Below are positions 21,307 to 33,991 of a stretch of DNA of 64,000 bases, piece by piece. The stretch comes from Ottelia alismoides (Eukaryota > Streptophyta > Magnoliopsida > Alismatales > Hydrocharitaceae). Position numbers and translations under genes: made by a program. Positions within the stretch are counted from its first letter, which is position 1; each line of letters begins with the position of its first letter. Location of the stretch: the NCBI GenBank assembly GCA_037367405.1, contig JAZKJV010002951.1, forward strand, positions 228,487-292,486, in the 5' to 3' direction. Below the pieces are notes generated by a model. That model was not told where the DNA came from. It did no database searches and saw only the letters and a list, made by a program, of their open reading frames with translations.

Positions 21307-23867
21307 GCGCCTGAAGCCATATCTAGATCATGATCCGCTGATCGTCGATGTTGCCCCGATTCATTTTGCATGAGGTGTGGTTTTTAACTCACATCATTTG
21401 CATCTCATGCCTGATTTTCACTTCCTCTCGCAAATGTATAGATCCAGATGTCCATATCACACATTCTTTTGTCTAACACCCCATTCTATCTTATGATTAT
21501 GCTATACTTAGGGTGTACTTTACCCTAAGTATAGGGGGGATGTCAGACTTGTGATTATTCGTTTGATTCTTTTTACCTCTGTGTTGCTGCCTATACTTAG
21601 GGATATTTTACCCTAAGTATAGGGGAGGTAGACTCTATACATTCCAATCCTCGATTTCTCCTTGTGTACAGTCTGCTATACTTAGGATTACTTGATTCTA
21701 AGTATAGGGGGATCACCGACTCCTATTGATTTTATTCTTTTATTCGTCGTTGTAGTATACTATTCTTTTCACTTTTCTATACGCGGCATGAGTTATGTCT
21801 TTATTTTCAGCTCTTTGATCACTATGAGGACATAGTTCGAGCTAAGTATAGGGGGTGTCGTATATATTGTATATATACTTTAGCCATAACTCGTACTTTC
21901 ATATTTTTAATATGGCTAAAATACTGTGTAAATACTCAAAAAAATTATTATTAACTAATAAAAAGACGCAGAAACTTCCAATTCTTTTTGTATATACTGA
22001 TTAATAAATCAGGTTAAAATATTTTGAAAAATATTTTGAAAGTAGTTTGAAAATCTATTTGAAAAATCTTGTGAAAACTATCTAAAAATATTTGAAAAAT
22101 ATTTCCAACCTTTGTAAAAATATTGTGGTTTGTAAAAATTTTTCTCTTTGTGTGAAATAAAATTATTTTGTAAAAACTATTTGCAAATATTTTGAAAAAT
22201 GGTTGAAAAAATTATTTTGAAAATCTATATATACTGTTTGAAAAATATTTGCAAAAGAGTTTTCAAATGCTTGTAAATGTTTGCAAAATAGTTTTCAAAT
22301 GCTTGTAAATGTTTGTAAAATTGTGTGAAAAATTATTTTGGACTATAGTTTTCAAAATTCTTTGTAAAATCATTTTCAAATAAATTTGAGGAATATATGC
22401 ATCACAAAAATAAAAAATGAATAAAAAAATCCAACTTTATGTATATACCTGAATAAATTACTCAAGTTGTAAATCTTTTCATCTGACTCCTGAAAATAAT
22501 TAACTCATTCTTGTGTAAATAGTATCTCTTCCCTAAAAAAATTATGTATATACTTTTATATATTACTAACTTTTTGCATTAAAAAAACCTGTGTGCATGT
22601 GCATCATCATTTTTCAAAAAACCATAAAAATTTCAAAATTTTGAAAATTGTTTCACAAAAAGAATTTTTTTCTTGCATGTACATATTTTCTTGCATTTGC
22701 ATGAGCATTTTTCAGGATGATTTTGACATTTAGGCTAAGTCTGGAATAGATTTGAAGAATGGAGCTTAGTTGGACCTTATTCCACTTAATTTCAGAGGAA
22801 CTTTATAAGATTTGGAGTTAAGACTTTTCAGATCCTCGTGACTTAATTCTTTGAGTCCATAAGACTATGTTCACATGTCATCTTGATGAGTTTAAGTAGA
22901 ATATTTAACAACACACACATGATTCTTTCAGACCGTGGCTTACCTTGAACAATGCACTTTACACGTAGCTCTTCATGGATGAGGTAGTGAGGGGGCAGGA
23001 TCTTTTAGCTTGGGGTAGCATACGAGGGTAGTACATCCAGGCGGAACCTCTCGTCCTCCTCTAGGGAGGGAAGTGCGTCTCAACCTAGTCTGGTGATGTT
23101 GAGGTCTAAAGATAGGAGCTGTGGGGTTGCAATAATGCTTCAAAAGAGGGATAGTCTACTGACTCAAGAGGAAAAACTCCTTATGTACATGCTGCACCTT
23201 GTATACATTATCAAAAAAAAAGAAAAAAATGCAAACTCTCCAAAAGTCGGCATGCCTGATAGAAAAATAAAATGCCTACCGGAGTGTATATACAAGTAAA
23301 AAAAAGAAATAAGAGCTTCAAAGTCAAATATTTGTGAGCTTGCAACAGGTGACATGGCTACACTGGTCATGCATCCAAGGATAGGTAACTACACTGGTTA
23401 CCGCCCATTCTCTTCTCCATCCCCTTTTCTTGAGCTAGTTGTACTTGAACTTAGAAGGGAATATCCCCGCTCCTCGAGGAAAGAGTTGCCAAATCAGGTG
23501 ATTAGAGTTACCCTGTTGAGAGAGGCTGTTTCTTTGTTACTTCTGAGATGAGGAGCTATACTTCACTTACACGTACAAGAAAAGATTCATAGTCATAAGA
23601 ATTTGTGTATGTAGACTTGTTCTGATCTGACTGTTGAGGAGACCTGAATAAGAGTCTTATGGAACTTAGAGGCTGTTAGGTTTTAAATCTATTTCCCATT
23701 AAGGTTCCGACACACTAATAATCCAAAGGTCCGACAGAGCTCCAGACTACATTTTTATGAAGATAAATTTAAAAGACAACATTGTTCTAACTTCTTTCCT
23801 TTTTCTTTTCTTTATTTTTGTTTTCACTTATTTTCCAAATAAGTGTTTGCTAAGGGACTAGCAAAGG
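21307..23867 (+). other. 3' non-coding region of the Athila-like element
   Basis: 2.5 kb between integrase and the polypurine tract. I see no env-like protein, though some Athila elements carry one here. Four PPT-like hairpin motifs lie at 21502-21855. From 21950 to 22400 the sequence is AT-rich with many TTTGAAAA-like runs, including a 32-bp tandem repeat (from 22259, GTTTTCAAATGCTTGTAAAT twice). ORFs such as 23093-23299 show no recognisable features. Confidence 0.6.
21502..21855 (+). repeat. Four PPT-like hairpin repeats
   Basis: The motif CTAAGTATAGGGGG recurs at about 21525-21539, 21612-21626, 21697-21711 and 21841-21855. The first three are preceded by the inverted copy TATACTTAG, so each can fold as a hairpin. 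The element's own polypurine tract (AAAGTATAGGGGAA, 23869-23882) has the same core, so these look like extra purine tracts or duplicated priming signals. Confidence 0.7.
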
Positions 23868-23868
23868 T

Positions 23869-23882
23869 AAAGTATAGGGGAA
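23869..23882 (+). other. Polypurine tract of the Athila-like element
   Basis: AAAGTATAGGGGAA directly precedes the TGATGAATCCA start of the 3' LTR. It would prime plus-strand DNA synthesis. Confidence 0.8.
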
Positions 23883-26800
23883 TGATGAATCCATGATTCA
23901 TCGCCTTTATTCTTTTATTTTAGCCTCTTTTCCTTAGTCAAATACTTGTAAATACCCCTTAATTGCATAAAATTACTATTTTGCATGCATTTGTTAAAAT
24001 TACATTTTTAACACTTTTTGTACATAAATAAAAGAATAAAGAAGAAAAGAAAAAGAAAAGGATGTATTTGTCCAATAAATACAGACTGACCCGAACCCCA
24101 AGAGAAGGTCAATACTTGACCTGATCGACCAGGAATAAATTAGGGGGAGATAGGGTTTTCTGTTAGAAAATCCAAAAATATTTTGTAAATATTTTTCTTG
24201 TATATTTGTACAAAACTTACATTATTTTATTTGTATATAATTTGACCTCAAACTAATTATTTTTGTAAATAAAAGTTGTAAATAAAAATGTGTTGTGAAT
24301 AATAAAAATATTTGTAAAATAAAATAATGTATATATTGCAAATAATCGCACCTAGAAAAAGCCATAAAGTGACAAGTGAAAACACCAATTCCGGCTCCAT
24401 ATGAGCTCAAATCGAACCAAACTCACTTCCATTATACTCTAAATTAAATTATCTTTCAAATGGCTGTGGTTTCATAATTTTTGGAGTTACGGTTAAAAAG
24501 TCGATTTTCTGGGGTGTTTTATGCAATTTTCCCATATACTTGTTGTATATATTTTATTTATATTTATTTTTGCACATAATCTATATATTTATAAATATTG
24601 TTTTTATTAAAAATAAAATTAAAAAAATTAAAAATTTAAAAAATTCTTTTATAAAAATTATTTCCTTATTTGTACCTACGTATATTGTATTATATGTGTA
24701 TAATATGTGTATACAATTAACTTCCTTTTATAAAATCCACAAAAAATTAATTATCTAACTTTAATTAATTAATTAAATATAATTACAAATTTTATATTTA
24801 TATTTAATTATTTAATCTATTTATTTGGTTTGATAACTTACCTTTTATGTAATGATTTGATTTTATACCTTAATTGGCCACCATTAAGGCGGTTATTTGA
24901 TTTTCGTAAATTACGTTATTTATTTAATTAATTTAATTCTGAATTTCTAAATTAATTAATTAATTATTTTATTTATTTAATTATTTTATTTAATTAACCA
25001 ATAATCACCTTCCTTCTTTGTAGATACCTTCCTTTTTTGTTTTTCTTCTCTTTTTAATGGGCTGCTCCTCCCTCATTTCTTCTTGGATCAATCTTTGGAG
25101 AGAGGAGCCTGATCTCAGAGTTGCTTGTTGTAGAAGGGTGCCCAGCCTCCGATCCGGTCGGTGACAGCGATTTGAGTATCGTCGAGGCCATCATGGCGTG
25201 TCCGATCCCAAGGTGAGATCCGATTTTTATTTCCTGTCATTTCTTGTAGGTAATCGTAGGTTTAGTTTTTAATCTTATTTTATTAGTTTTTAGATCCCTA
25301 GAAAAATCATAAAAATTTGTCACCAAATATTTTCACGACCGAAATCGATTTTTCCTCTCATCTTCTCGATCTCTCCATTTCACGTCTATCTCACGCAACC
25401 AGACACCTCTGACCACGTACGGTGGTCGGAGAACCGGATCACTCTCCCATATCACAAGATCCTCATCATTCACATCTTCTATTTGTGCATAAATAAAAAA
25501 TAAAACAAATAAAAAATTAGTTGATGTCCTTTTCCTCTAACAATTTGTTTTGCAGGTCAAAATAAAAAATATAATAAAAAAATTGTGCTTCTGTTTGCTT
25601 TTCCTGTTTCAAAAAAAACAAAAAACAATTTTCATATAGTCATTATTTTGCTTACAATTTTATTTAAAAAAAATAAAAAAACAAAAAAGGGATTTCTTTT
25701 TTACTGTTATGCTTATAGATTTTTAAAAAAATAAAAAAAATAAAAGTAAATAAAAAAAAGCAGGCCGCCCCGCACCTTCCCCCCAGCAGGCGGCGCCGCC
25801 CGTGCCCTTCACCGTCAAGACGCCCCCGCCCACGCGGCCTGCCATTGCCGCCCCGAGCGGCGCTCACAACCCCTCCGCCCGAGCTCTGTGCGCCCCGACG
25901 TGCCCCCACCGCGCGCACCCTCGCCCAGCACTTCCGCGCGAAGCTCGCGCGCCGCTCAGGCCCCCCGTCCCTCCGCCGCGCCTGGCGGTGCCGTCCACAA
26001 CCACTCCAGAAGCGTCGTGTGCGCGCGCGGCTCCTCCGTCGAGCACGCGCGGTGCTGCGCGGTGCTCCGCCGCCTCTCCAGATCTCTTCTCCTCGCGCGA
26101 GCCATGCCGCCCAGCCGCGGCCCGCGTGGCTGACCTCCGCCGACAAAATCCGCTCCAGGCCCGCGCGGCGGCGCTGGCCACCCACGCCGTTCATCCCCAC
26201 GCCACCGCCGTGCCTCCCATCTCCGCCCCGCGCTGCCGGCTGCTCGCACGCAGTCCTCCACCGCGAAGCCGCGTCGCCTGGCGCCGCTCCACTCCAGCTC
26301 CGCCTCAAGCCCTCGCCGACCTCCGCGTAGCTTCCAGATCCGCCAAAGACCCGTGACCTCCTCTTGCGGCGGTGGCCCCCCGTTTAGTCTCTTGACTTGA
26401 AGAACAAGAAAGAAAGAAACCCTAGCATTTGGGTTAAAATAAAATATTTTGGAACAATTACGAGTGCGCCCTTGAAAGTTTTCATAAGTGCAAAAAGCCT
26501 CCTGTCAGAAATAACACATGCAAGGCATGCTTCTCACTAGGTAATTTGCAACATTTATCTTGCATTTTATTTTTGTTATCTTTTCAAGTAAAAACTTTAA
26601 ATCTTTGCGAATAAGTCCCTGTCATTCTCAGACTAGAACTTTGCATGTTCTTCTTGATGAAATTAATGTTTTTATGAGTTGAAAATTTTGCAAAAATTCA
26701 TGTACGCTCCTGCTATAGTTGGTAATCTTGTATAAATTTTTCGTTGTATTTTATTTTCATTTGTTATATTTAAAAAATCAAAAACAATAACTTTTTATCT

Positions 26801-27545
26801 GCCTGAACTTTGAAAATTCATAAAAATTCAAAAACTCGCCTAAAAAGTCCAAAAAAATTACCGTAGGTGTCTTTTGATTTCTTTTAATTTCTTTCCAAAT
26901 TTTGTGCATTTTCTATTTATAAAACTCCAAAAAAGTACGAAATAAAAAATCTTAAAAAAATTGTAAAAAAATCCAAAAAATCCGATTTCAGTCTCTATTT
27001 GTAGATATTTTTTGTAGTATCTCTTAAAAATAATTCTCAGGTGTATTAGATATTTTAAGTATTTTTAAACTACAAAATACTCCTGACTGTGAATAGTTTG
27101 CTCTATTTTGCACTGTTTAATTTTTATAAAATCACAAAAACATCAAAAAATTGCGAAAAAATTACTATAAATATTTTAAAGTACATAAATCCAAAAACAT
27201 TTTCCTTGTAATTTTCTGAGTGTTTTTGTCCTTTTGAAAAAAATACAAAAATAGTGTGGGTTGTGTGTTTTTATCTGTTGTGCTTATTTTAAAAATAAAA
27301 AAATTAAAAATTCAAAAACCACTAAAAATTAACTCTGAAAATTGACTGCATAATTTTTAAATCGTGCTCCTTGTGTTCGACCCTGGTCGCTATACCAGGT
27401 AAAAAGAATAGCGAAAATCACTTACATTTAGTTTCTTGATTTTCTGAGTGGTTTACAAATTTTTCCGTTGGTCAAATTGATCGATCAAGGACAACGACAT
27501 AGTGATTTATTTTCTACCTTAGTCGCATTGATTTTCGTGTCATCA
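23883..27545 (+). repeat. 3' LTR of the Athila-like element
   Basis: 3663 bp, starting TGATGAATCCATGATTCATC and ending GTGTCATCA. It matches the 5' LTR along its whole length with scattered substitutions and short indels, so the element is not a very recent insertion. Its GC-rich island is at about 25760-26390. Long overlapping frames there (25802-26356 plus, 25664-26308 minus) differ in length and sequence between the two LTRs, which argues against a coding role. Confidence 0.93.
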
Positions 27546-29008
27546 GTCCTCTTTTTCCCTTCACCGATTCCATCTCATAGGAGGATGAGTCCTCCCTAGT
27601 CATCACTGGAGGTGGATCTCAACGCCTCGAATTTAGCCGCACATGTAGAAGACGAGGCTCAACTCCTTCTTCCTCTAGGAGCTCCTCTTTCTAAGAACTC
27701 CACAGAGGTGGAGCCCCAGCTCCTTCTCGCTCCATCATCACCACCTGGAGCTTCATGGTGAGGCTCCCTTCCTTCAGAGCTCTGGTAGACTACCGTTCTC
27801 TGCCTCCTGCAGAAGGAGCAATAGCTCCATTTCCTTTCGTCTCCGTCGCCGCACTGCCCCTTCGATCGAACCAAGAAGGAAGAAGGGAACCTCAGGCTAC
27901 ATGTACCGTAGGATCGATCCTGATCCTACAACCCATCTCCAGGCTCCCTCAGTCGAAGGATCGAGATTAGAACACTCTCCACCATCAGATCAACTCTCTC
28001 CCGAGCCTCTACCTTCATGTGGGTCCAAGCCAAGAAGAGCAATCCCGGTGAAGTCCTAGCCGAAGACTCGGTCCGAGAAGACAACCTTGGTCTGGGTCAC
28101 GTGCAAGAGGTATGCGACACGGGCAATTTGCACCGAGGCCTCCTGAGTTTTCATTATTACAAATTGGTCCTCGCTAGGGGAAATTACAGAAGATCCCCTC
28201 TACCTTTTCCAATTTGTAGATAAGCCCTCACTGGGACCTGAATTTAATAAAAAAACCTTATTTATTTTTACAGTTAAAGCATCTTGGTCATTATAGCTCC
28301 AAAATTTACGTACAATATGTCATTTTGAAGCTCTTTTTATGTTCTACAATTCTAGACTACTATTGGACAGATCCGAGCTCATTAAAATTGAATCTATTGA
28401 ATTATTATTGACATATCTTAATCTCACATGTAGGCTTCATAATGATAATTTAAGAATTCAATTTGGAGAAGTTTGATCTATTTTATAGGGATTGAATAAG
28501 AAGAGGCTTGCTTAAACTCCTTGATATTTTATTATTAGAAAACATTATTTAAGGGGTAAACTTACATGAAGCTGAAAGCATTGAATTCAGAGATATATTG
28601 TATTGCTTTTAGACTTAGTGCATGAACAATTTGATCACATGTAATCTTGGACTTTAATCAATAATTCTTGGATCCTTTCCTAATTTGTGATACATTTGAG
28701 ATAACAATATTTTGAGGATTGAATTACACACTCATAGATCTACTTCCTTTTCTCTGTTTTAATTTATTTTTGTGTTATTTATATTTTTGCATTTATTTTC
28801 TGACAAAGATATCAACATTACAAATAATTAAATACATAGAGAATATTTTAAACCTAGCAACTAAAGGACCGATGTTCCCTGAATTCGACCTTGGTACACT
28901 TACCAAATTAAATTTGCCACATATTCTTATGCGTAGTTTTTATTGAACTATTTTCCATCTCCTATAATACAATTAGATCTTTTAAAGAAGTCGAGAATCC
29001 GTTCGTCA
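27546..29008 (+). repeat. Decayed 5' LTR (right part) of an older Athila-like element
   Basis: The order is a C-rich, GC-richer stretch (27546-28130), an AT-rich tail, the motif TTCGACCTTGG followed by TTACCAAATTAAA (about 28890-28915), and an end in GTTCGTCA three bases before a primer-site match. This is the layout of the right half of an Athila-type LTR. The left half is missing; the intact Athila-like element is inserted at its left edge. No gene is seen; ORFs at 27659-27874 and 27755-27970 are shadows of C-rich sequence. Confidence 0.6.
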
Positions 29009-29010
29009 AA

Positions 29011-29028
29011 TGGCGCTGTTGTCGGGGA
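29011..29028 (+). other. Primer-binding site, tRNA-Asp type, second element
   Basis: TGGCGCTGTTGTCGGGGA differs from the tRNA-Asp complement by two C-to-T changes, at CpG/CpC positions. It sits three bases after an LTR-like end, as in the intact element. Confidence 0.78.
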
Positions 29029-30253
29029 TCATCGTATCCTTTAGGGTTTAAATTAATTTTATGATTAATTTTTGCAATACTAATCTTTGTGTTAATTTTC
29101 TTTCATATTTCTTCTATTTTTATTCTATTATTTTATTCACTACATTTCTCTCATATTATAGATAATAATTGCATATTCTTTCTTAGCAGATCTAGCTCGG
29201 AGCATTTTTAAGGAAAAAATCCAAGGAGCAACAAGGGTATCTTATTTTCTCTTATTTTCATGGGTCTCTTTGAACCCTCATGTAATTTAAAGATGGCTAA
29301 ACATTTGTGAGACACTTGGATCTATTTTGATTCCTACTATGTGGTCAGGGCCCCAAGTGTTGTGTGCTCGACGTAGAAATAGGACTTGAACTCGCGATAG
29401 ATTAATTTGTATTTGCTTGTGCTCGGTTAATTCTTTTAGGTCACACATCAACTAATTATAAGTACATAGATCGTTCATCTTAAATAAAAACATAAATCTA
29501 CTCTTCACGTTAATAGAATTATCTGCTTAGGTGTGTTTTCATTGGCTGCACTATTGTGGAGTAAATTTTCAATTCTGTTTTGCATCCCACATGAAGAGCG
29601 ATGGGAAGCAATGTAAGTTGTCTAACTAAGCATGCATCATAGTTTTTAATCATCCATCAGTTTTCTCAAATCCTCCCTCATGTTTTCTCACATAAGATAA
29701 AGGAATAGAGACTGGTTGGTAGACATATTTTTGTGCCCATTAAGGCATCATGTAATAACGTTAATTAAAATATGGATCACTAACAAGGCTGATTGAAAAA
29801 ATGGAATAAAAATAAAATCTTTGCATTTGCAAACAACTAATCGTGATTCGCCAATCATTCTCCATCTTTCTTTTAGAAGATGTCGGTACATTGGTATTCA
29901 TACCCAAACTTTATGGGCCACACTCACACGAACATGTCCCGATCTTCTTCTCCATCATTCCCGAGGAACCCTCTCTTCGAGACAATCCCTCTCCTGCCAT
30001 CGTCCCCCCATATATTCCACCCCATGCCCCCACTTCTTCTTGCATTAAACCTCTCACAAATTTTAAATATTATGTGAACACAACAGAGCGAGAAAATATG
30101 AGGATGGAAAATAGAATAATTGATTTTGACAGAGCATCACAATTCTTAGTTACAATGAATAACTCACTTTTGAACCAATACTACAAAGGATTTTCCAGCT
30201 CTATGGCACGTGGGCCTACTGGAGGAATTGCTTGTGTACTCTCAATGCCTTAG
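29029..30253 (+). other. Leader and 5' internal remnant of the second Athila-like element
   Basis: Follows the primer site. Around 29625-29690 the text resembles the leader of the intact element near 9165-9235 (GCATGCATCAT, then CATCCATCAG or GCATTAGC, then TCCTCCC). The 136-codon frame at 29843-30253 is Pro/Ser-rich in its first half and basic/acidic in its second; I do not recognise it. It may be a decayed gag N-terminus by position. The rest of the internal region is missing. Confidence 0.45.
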
Positions 30254-31380
30254 GTAATAAAAAAACACCCTTGTGCATTTTTTGTATTTTTTCATTTGCA
30301 TAAATATTTTTTACATTGAGACTCCTTTATTTGAGCTTAATTTTAAACAACCAATTGTCATCATTCTTTAAATCCAAAAATTGCATGCAAGAGTACAAAT
30401 CATGCACTACATTATGGATATTTATTGATAGTTTTCTGAGCTCATGTTAATTTATTAAAAATATTTTGATGAAAATTTGCATATTTTTCCCATCTGTGGT
30501 TAATTAATTGATATTAATCATCATATGCTCAAAAATTTATAAAAAATCACTTTTGAATTCATATATGCAAAAATCATTTCCTTTACATGTTTTATTAACT
30601 CATTATATATTATATATTATTTATGATAACTAAATTTTTAATTGATTCCAAACTTAGTATTTTTAGGCAATCAAATTATTCTAGATTCCTCTCATTGAGT
30701 GCAATTTAGGAAATTTTTTAATATGGGAAATAGTAATGTTGGATATTTATTAAAATTCAATTACTCTTAATCTTTCTGTTTGCATTTAAAAATTCATAAA
30801 AAGTTCATTACTCAACGGAAAACTCCAAAACATGTGCTGTGGGTTAATTTTACGTAATTTCTCAACCAAACCAAGTTTCATTATTTTAGAAATGCATTTG
30901 ATTGAAATTTTGCAAAAAAACACTTCTAAACTTGGTCTAATTTTCTTTATTGCATCTTTAACCTAAAAATCCACAAAATATGTGTTGCACTTATCATTTC
31001 ATAAGGTTTCAAATAAAATTGACTTTTCGCTTAATTGGTATTAAACTACATTTAATTTAATTTGGTGGATATGCTAATTTCTTTAAGAAACCGAATTCAT
31101 TTTGCATTCTCACTGAATTTAATTTTTGCATAAAAATATAAAAAAATCTTCTTCGAAAAATACCACACTAAAGTTTTTGCCTAATTTCCGAACCATATAT
31201 TTGCTTTCTTGTGTCAACCATGGGGCTTGTCCATGTAAAATAAACATAGGATCACATTTACATTCATGGATTAATTATTATGCATGCTTCCTTTTTGGTT
31301 AATCATATGGATTTCTATAATAAAACTAAAACTACAAAATTAAATAAGGAAATATATGGATTATCAATGCGCTAGGGTCG
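30254..31380 (+). repeat. AT-rich LTR tail remnant, Athila-like
   Basis: No coding sequence. At about 31209-31250 the text TTGTGTCAACCATGGGGCTTG followed by TCCATGTAAAATAAACATA closely parallels the end of the minus-strand solo LTR (GAGTCGACCCTGGGGCTTG, then CCCAGG...AATAAACATAAAA). That makes this the right part of a plus-strand LTR of the solo-LTR subfamily. Its left and right ends are not resolved. Confidence 0.5.
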
Positions 31381-31796
31381 ATAGGGTAATTTCAAATGTT
31401 TGAAATCACCAAGATACCCCAAATCAGATTGCACAAGAGTCACGGTGCCACCAGGGTAGCTGCGAAACCACTAGAAATGACAATGGATGCCACAAGTACC
31501 AAGGCATATGCCAGTAGGTGCTGCTAGGGGCATTGTAGCGGCAAGGGTGTCACGCTATAGGAGTGTACGATGACACAAGGGACCACATACAAGCGCAGAA
31601 GTGCAGGGGCCCACACTACAATTACGAGTCAAGATGCTAGGGGCATTACAACGGTGCGAGATGCATGCTACAACAAGTGATTGGCGATGTGACGATGCGA
31701 TGAGTCGTTGACGGTAATGAGCAACAAACTATAGCAGGACATGAGAGCAACGAGTGGGGTTGGGGTCGTGTACCGGGGCTTCGATTTCGGACCATC

Positions 31797-31934
31797 GCTT
31801 TGATACCATGTGGAAAGAAATAGCTTGATCATTATAAGGGCCATGGTGTTATCTTATATGTAGATAGAAACCACAGAGGGAAAATTACATAAGAAAGACA
31901 TATTGAATATGAAAATACAAAATAACACTCAACA
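31797..31934 (-). repeat. Short copia-like LTR with tRNA-Met primer site, minus strand
   Basis: On the minus strand a 126-bp segment starts TGTTGAGTG (31934) and ends TTTCCACA (31809). TGGTATCAAAGC (31808-31797), a good match to the initiator tRNA-Met primer complement, follows at once. Small LTRs with this primer site are typical of Ale/Retrofit-type copia. The internal region on this strand (31380-31796) has no readable Gag, and no second LTR is seen, so only a fragment remains. Confidence 0.6.
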
Positions 31935-32025
31935 TTAATGGTTGATATTTAATGCATTTTACCATTTTTTACTTTTAATTTTAGATAAAATGGAAAAATA
32001 AAAGAGATGAATCATGGATTCATCA
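31935..32025 (-). repeat. Start of an Athila-like LTR, minus strand
   Basis: Reverse complement from 32025 reads TGATGAATCCATGATTCATC, then CTTTTATTTTTCCATTTTA, matching the first 40 bases of the intact element's LTR. After about 90 bases it runs into the copia-like fragment. It is a truncated or interrupted LTR facing away from the LINE. Confidence 0.6.
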
Positions 32026-33991
32026 CACCTCCTCCTACTATAATGCACTTTTGGTGAGCTTAGTAGCTGCCATCATGTATAATATTGATAATCATCTCAG
32101 AGAACAATGGATTACTACATGCTCGTCTCTACCGATACTAAAAAACCATTTGGAAAGCCCTTTTGCTCATTTCCCTTTAGGTCACATGCCTCGATTCAGG
32201 GGCAACCTCAGGTTCTTAGAAGATGCATGCTGGAGGGCTGAAAGCCCCTCAGCTTGAACTTGATTTAAATGTACCACTTAGAGATGGGCAATCAGACCCA
32301 ACTACCCTCACTGGGACCTCCTTCACCCATCTTGAGCCCTTGGGTGAAGGGTAATCTTGAGTGGAAAATATCCTCTCATAGAAGGAAAAAGTCTCTTTAG
32401 GGTATGTAGAAATGCCTCGCTCCAATGAGGCGCTCCTATATCGAAAATCCCCCTCAATAACTATTACAGTCTGCAAATTCAGAGGGATTAATAAGCATCA
32501 CAAACTAAGGACCTTACTATGTAGCCTTACTCATCACAACATGGAGCGAGGAGCCAGTGGCCTTATAGGAACAAAAATCAAGCTCGAGAACTACTCAAAG
32601 TTAACTTCATCTTTCCCGGATGGGCGATCGTTCGTCCACAATGCCACCCCTCTTGGCCGCATCTTGTTTCTCTAGAAGGAAGATGCTTGGGACTACGCTT
32701 CTATTAGAACTTCCTCACAACTCCTCACCATGTCTTCTCACAACTTGGGGGATCTGATTTGCGCTAATAATCATCTACTTTTCTGATTGCCCATTTGAAC
32801 GTCAACTTTGTGAGACAACACTGAACTGAAAAATAGGGAGATGCAAATCCCTTGGCTGCTCATGGGAGACTTTAGTACCATTTAATTTTTGGGAGGGGGT
32901 GGGGGTGGGGGGGTGGCAGGGTACAAGCCCGTGCAATGCAGGATGACTTCAATAGGTGCGTAGACTCCATTGGTCTCCTTGATCTAGAGTCCTTCGGAAA
33001 CTCGTGGTCTAGATCTTCAGTGGGACCTTCTAAGATCATTTCTAGACTTCTTTGGCATTTTGTAACTTTAATTTATCGCAACTCTACCCCACAACCAAAC
33101 TTTTGTACTCCCCCTCACTAGGGAGAGATTACTAGTCCTCATCGTGCAGTTAGCTGCCTTAACCTCATGTTCGAGTATGTTTTGCTTCTTCGACTAGTGG
33201 ATGTTGCTGCCCTTGTACCAGGTCACTATTGAGCATGCTTGGTGTGCCCAACCAAGGGGCAATCCTCTCTTCGTCCTCACCAAAAAATCGAAGCTTCTTA
33301 AGCATGTACTTAAATCTTTGGATAAATGTGGAGGCTAATTTTGCTTCAGAATCCAAGGACATGGAGTTGTTCTTGCAGGCGACAAAAAGTTGTTTGGCTG
33401 AAGACCCTCTGGACCTTGTGCTCGCCTAGCTGGAGGCGGATGGCTCGGCCAACTTAGAATCACTTGGAGATGATCTTGATTCAACCTGGTAGCCACTTAG
33501 TTAGGTGAATTGGCTCAAGCTAGAGGGTTGAACCACTAGGTTGTTCTACCTTTCCACAAAATGAAGAGAATCAAGGAACCACATTCCCAACCTCATCGAC
33601 AAACATGGCTCTTTTGTTGACAAACATGGCAGCATCACTACAGTTGTGGTATTCTACTTTGACCTTCTTCTTGTAGGTCACCTTTTGCCCGAGGGTGAGT
33701 TAGAGCTTCCTCCACCTAAATATGTGCCTGACTAATGACATAAAGGCATGGATTGAGAAGTCAATTGAGGAGGTTGAGTTTTGGATGGCCCTCTCCTCTA
33801 TTGCACCCACCAAAGCATGTTGTTTAGATGGGTTTAATGCATGGTTTCTTTAACACTATTGGCCTTTAATTATGAAGGAAGTCTGTATGGCCATGGTATT
33901 CCTTCGCTAGGGAGCGGACATGGTTAGGGAAGTGAACCCTATTATCTTAACCCTCATCTCCAAAGTTAGCTCCCCCTCATATTTAAGTGAC
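32026..33991 (+). pseudogene. L1-type LINE ORF2, left half: endonuclease and start of RT
   Basis: Decayed in all three frames but readable as an L1-type ORF2. From about 32470: CKFRGINKHHKLRTLL, IGTKIKLENYSKL, FPDGRSFVHNATPLGRILFL, then PWLLMGDFSTI (about 32855-32880, the APE endonuclease GDFN motif). Next are CVDSIGLLDLESFGNSWS (32946) and RT-side text such as LVDKHGSITTVVV and the start of the fingers region, LTLISKVSSPSYLSD (about 33940-33991). It breaks off there. The next residues of the RT (FQPICSCN) appear at 61813. Sequence from 32026 to about 32410 is probably the 5' part but is not clearly readable. Confidence 0.8.

Larger units (their letters stand above)
4754..27545 (+). mobile_element. 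Athila-like Ty3/gypsy retrotransposon, 22.8 kb including nested inserts
   Basis: Two LTRs of equal length (4754-8416 and 23883-27545) begin TGATGAATCCA and end TGTCATTA or TGTCATCA. A tRNA-Asp-type primer site follows the first and a purine tract precedes the second. The flanks ATCCT (4749-4753) and GTCCT (27546-27550) form a 5-bp target-site duplication with one transition. Internal order is gag, protease, RT/RNase H, integrase. FMDDFSVYG and CFLDGYSGYNQ in RT are Athila-clade wording. Interruptions: an unresolved segment at about 10332-11245, a minus-strand solo LTR (14173-17607) and a hAT MITE (19949-20423). Every coding region carries stops or frameshifts, so the copy cannot move on its own. 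It was transcribed left to right when active. Confidence 0.92.

Noticed and set aside
21307..23867. Env-like gene after Athila-like integrase
   Set aside because: No frame with a signal peptide or membrane segment is long enough; the longest are about 70 codons.
25664..26356. Long frames on both strands in the GC-rich LTR island (184 and 214 codons)
   Set aside because: They overlap on opposite strands, are Pro/Ala/Arg-rich, and differ from the matching frames in the other LTR; they are expected from GC-rich DNA lacking stop codons.
29843..30253. 136-codon frame as an independent gene
   Set aside because: It follows an LTR tail and a tRNA-Asp primer site, has no domain, and best fits decayed element leader or gag.
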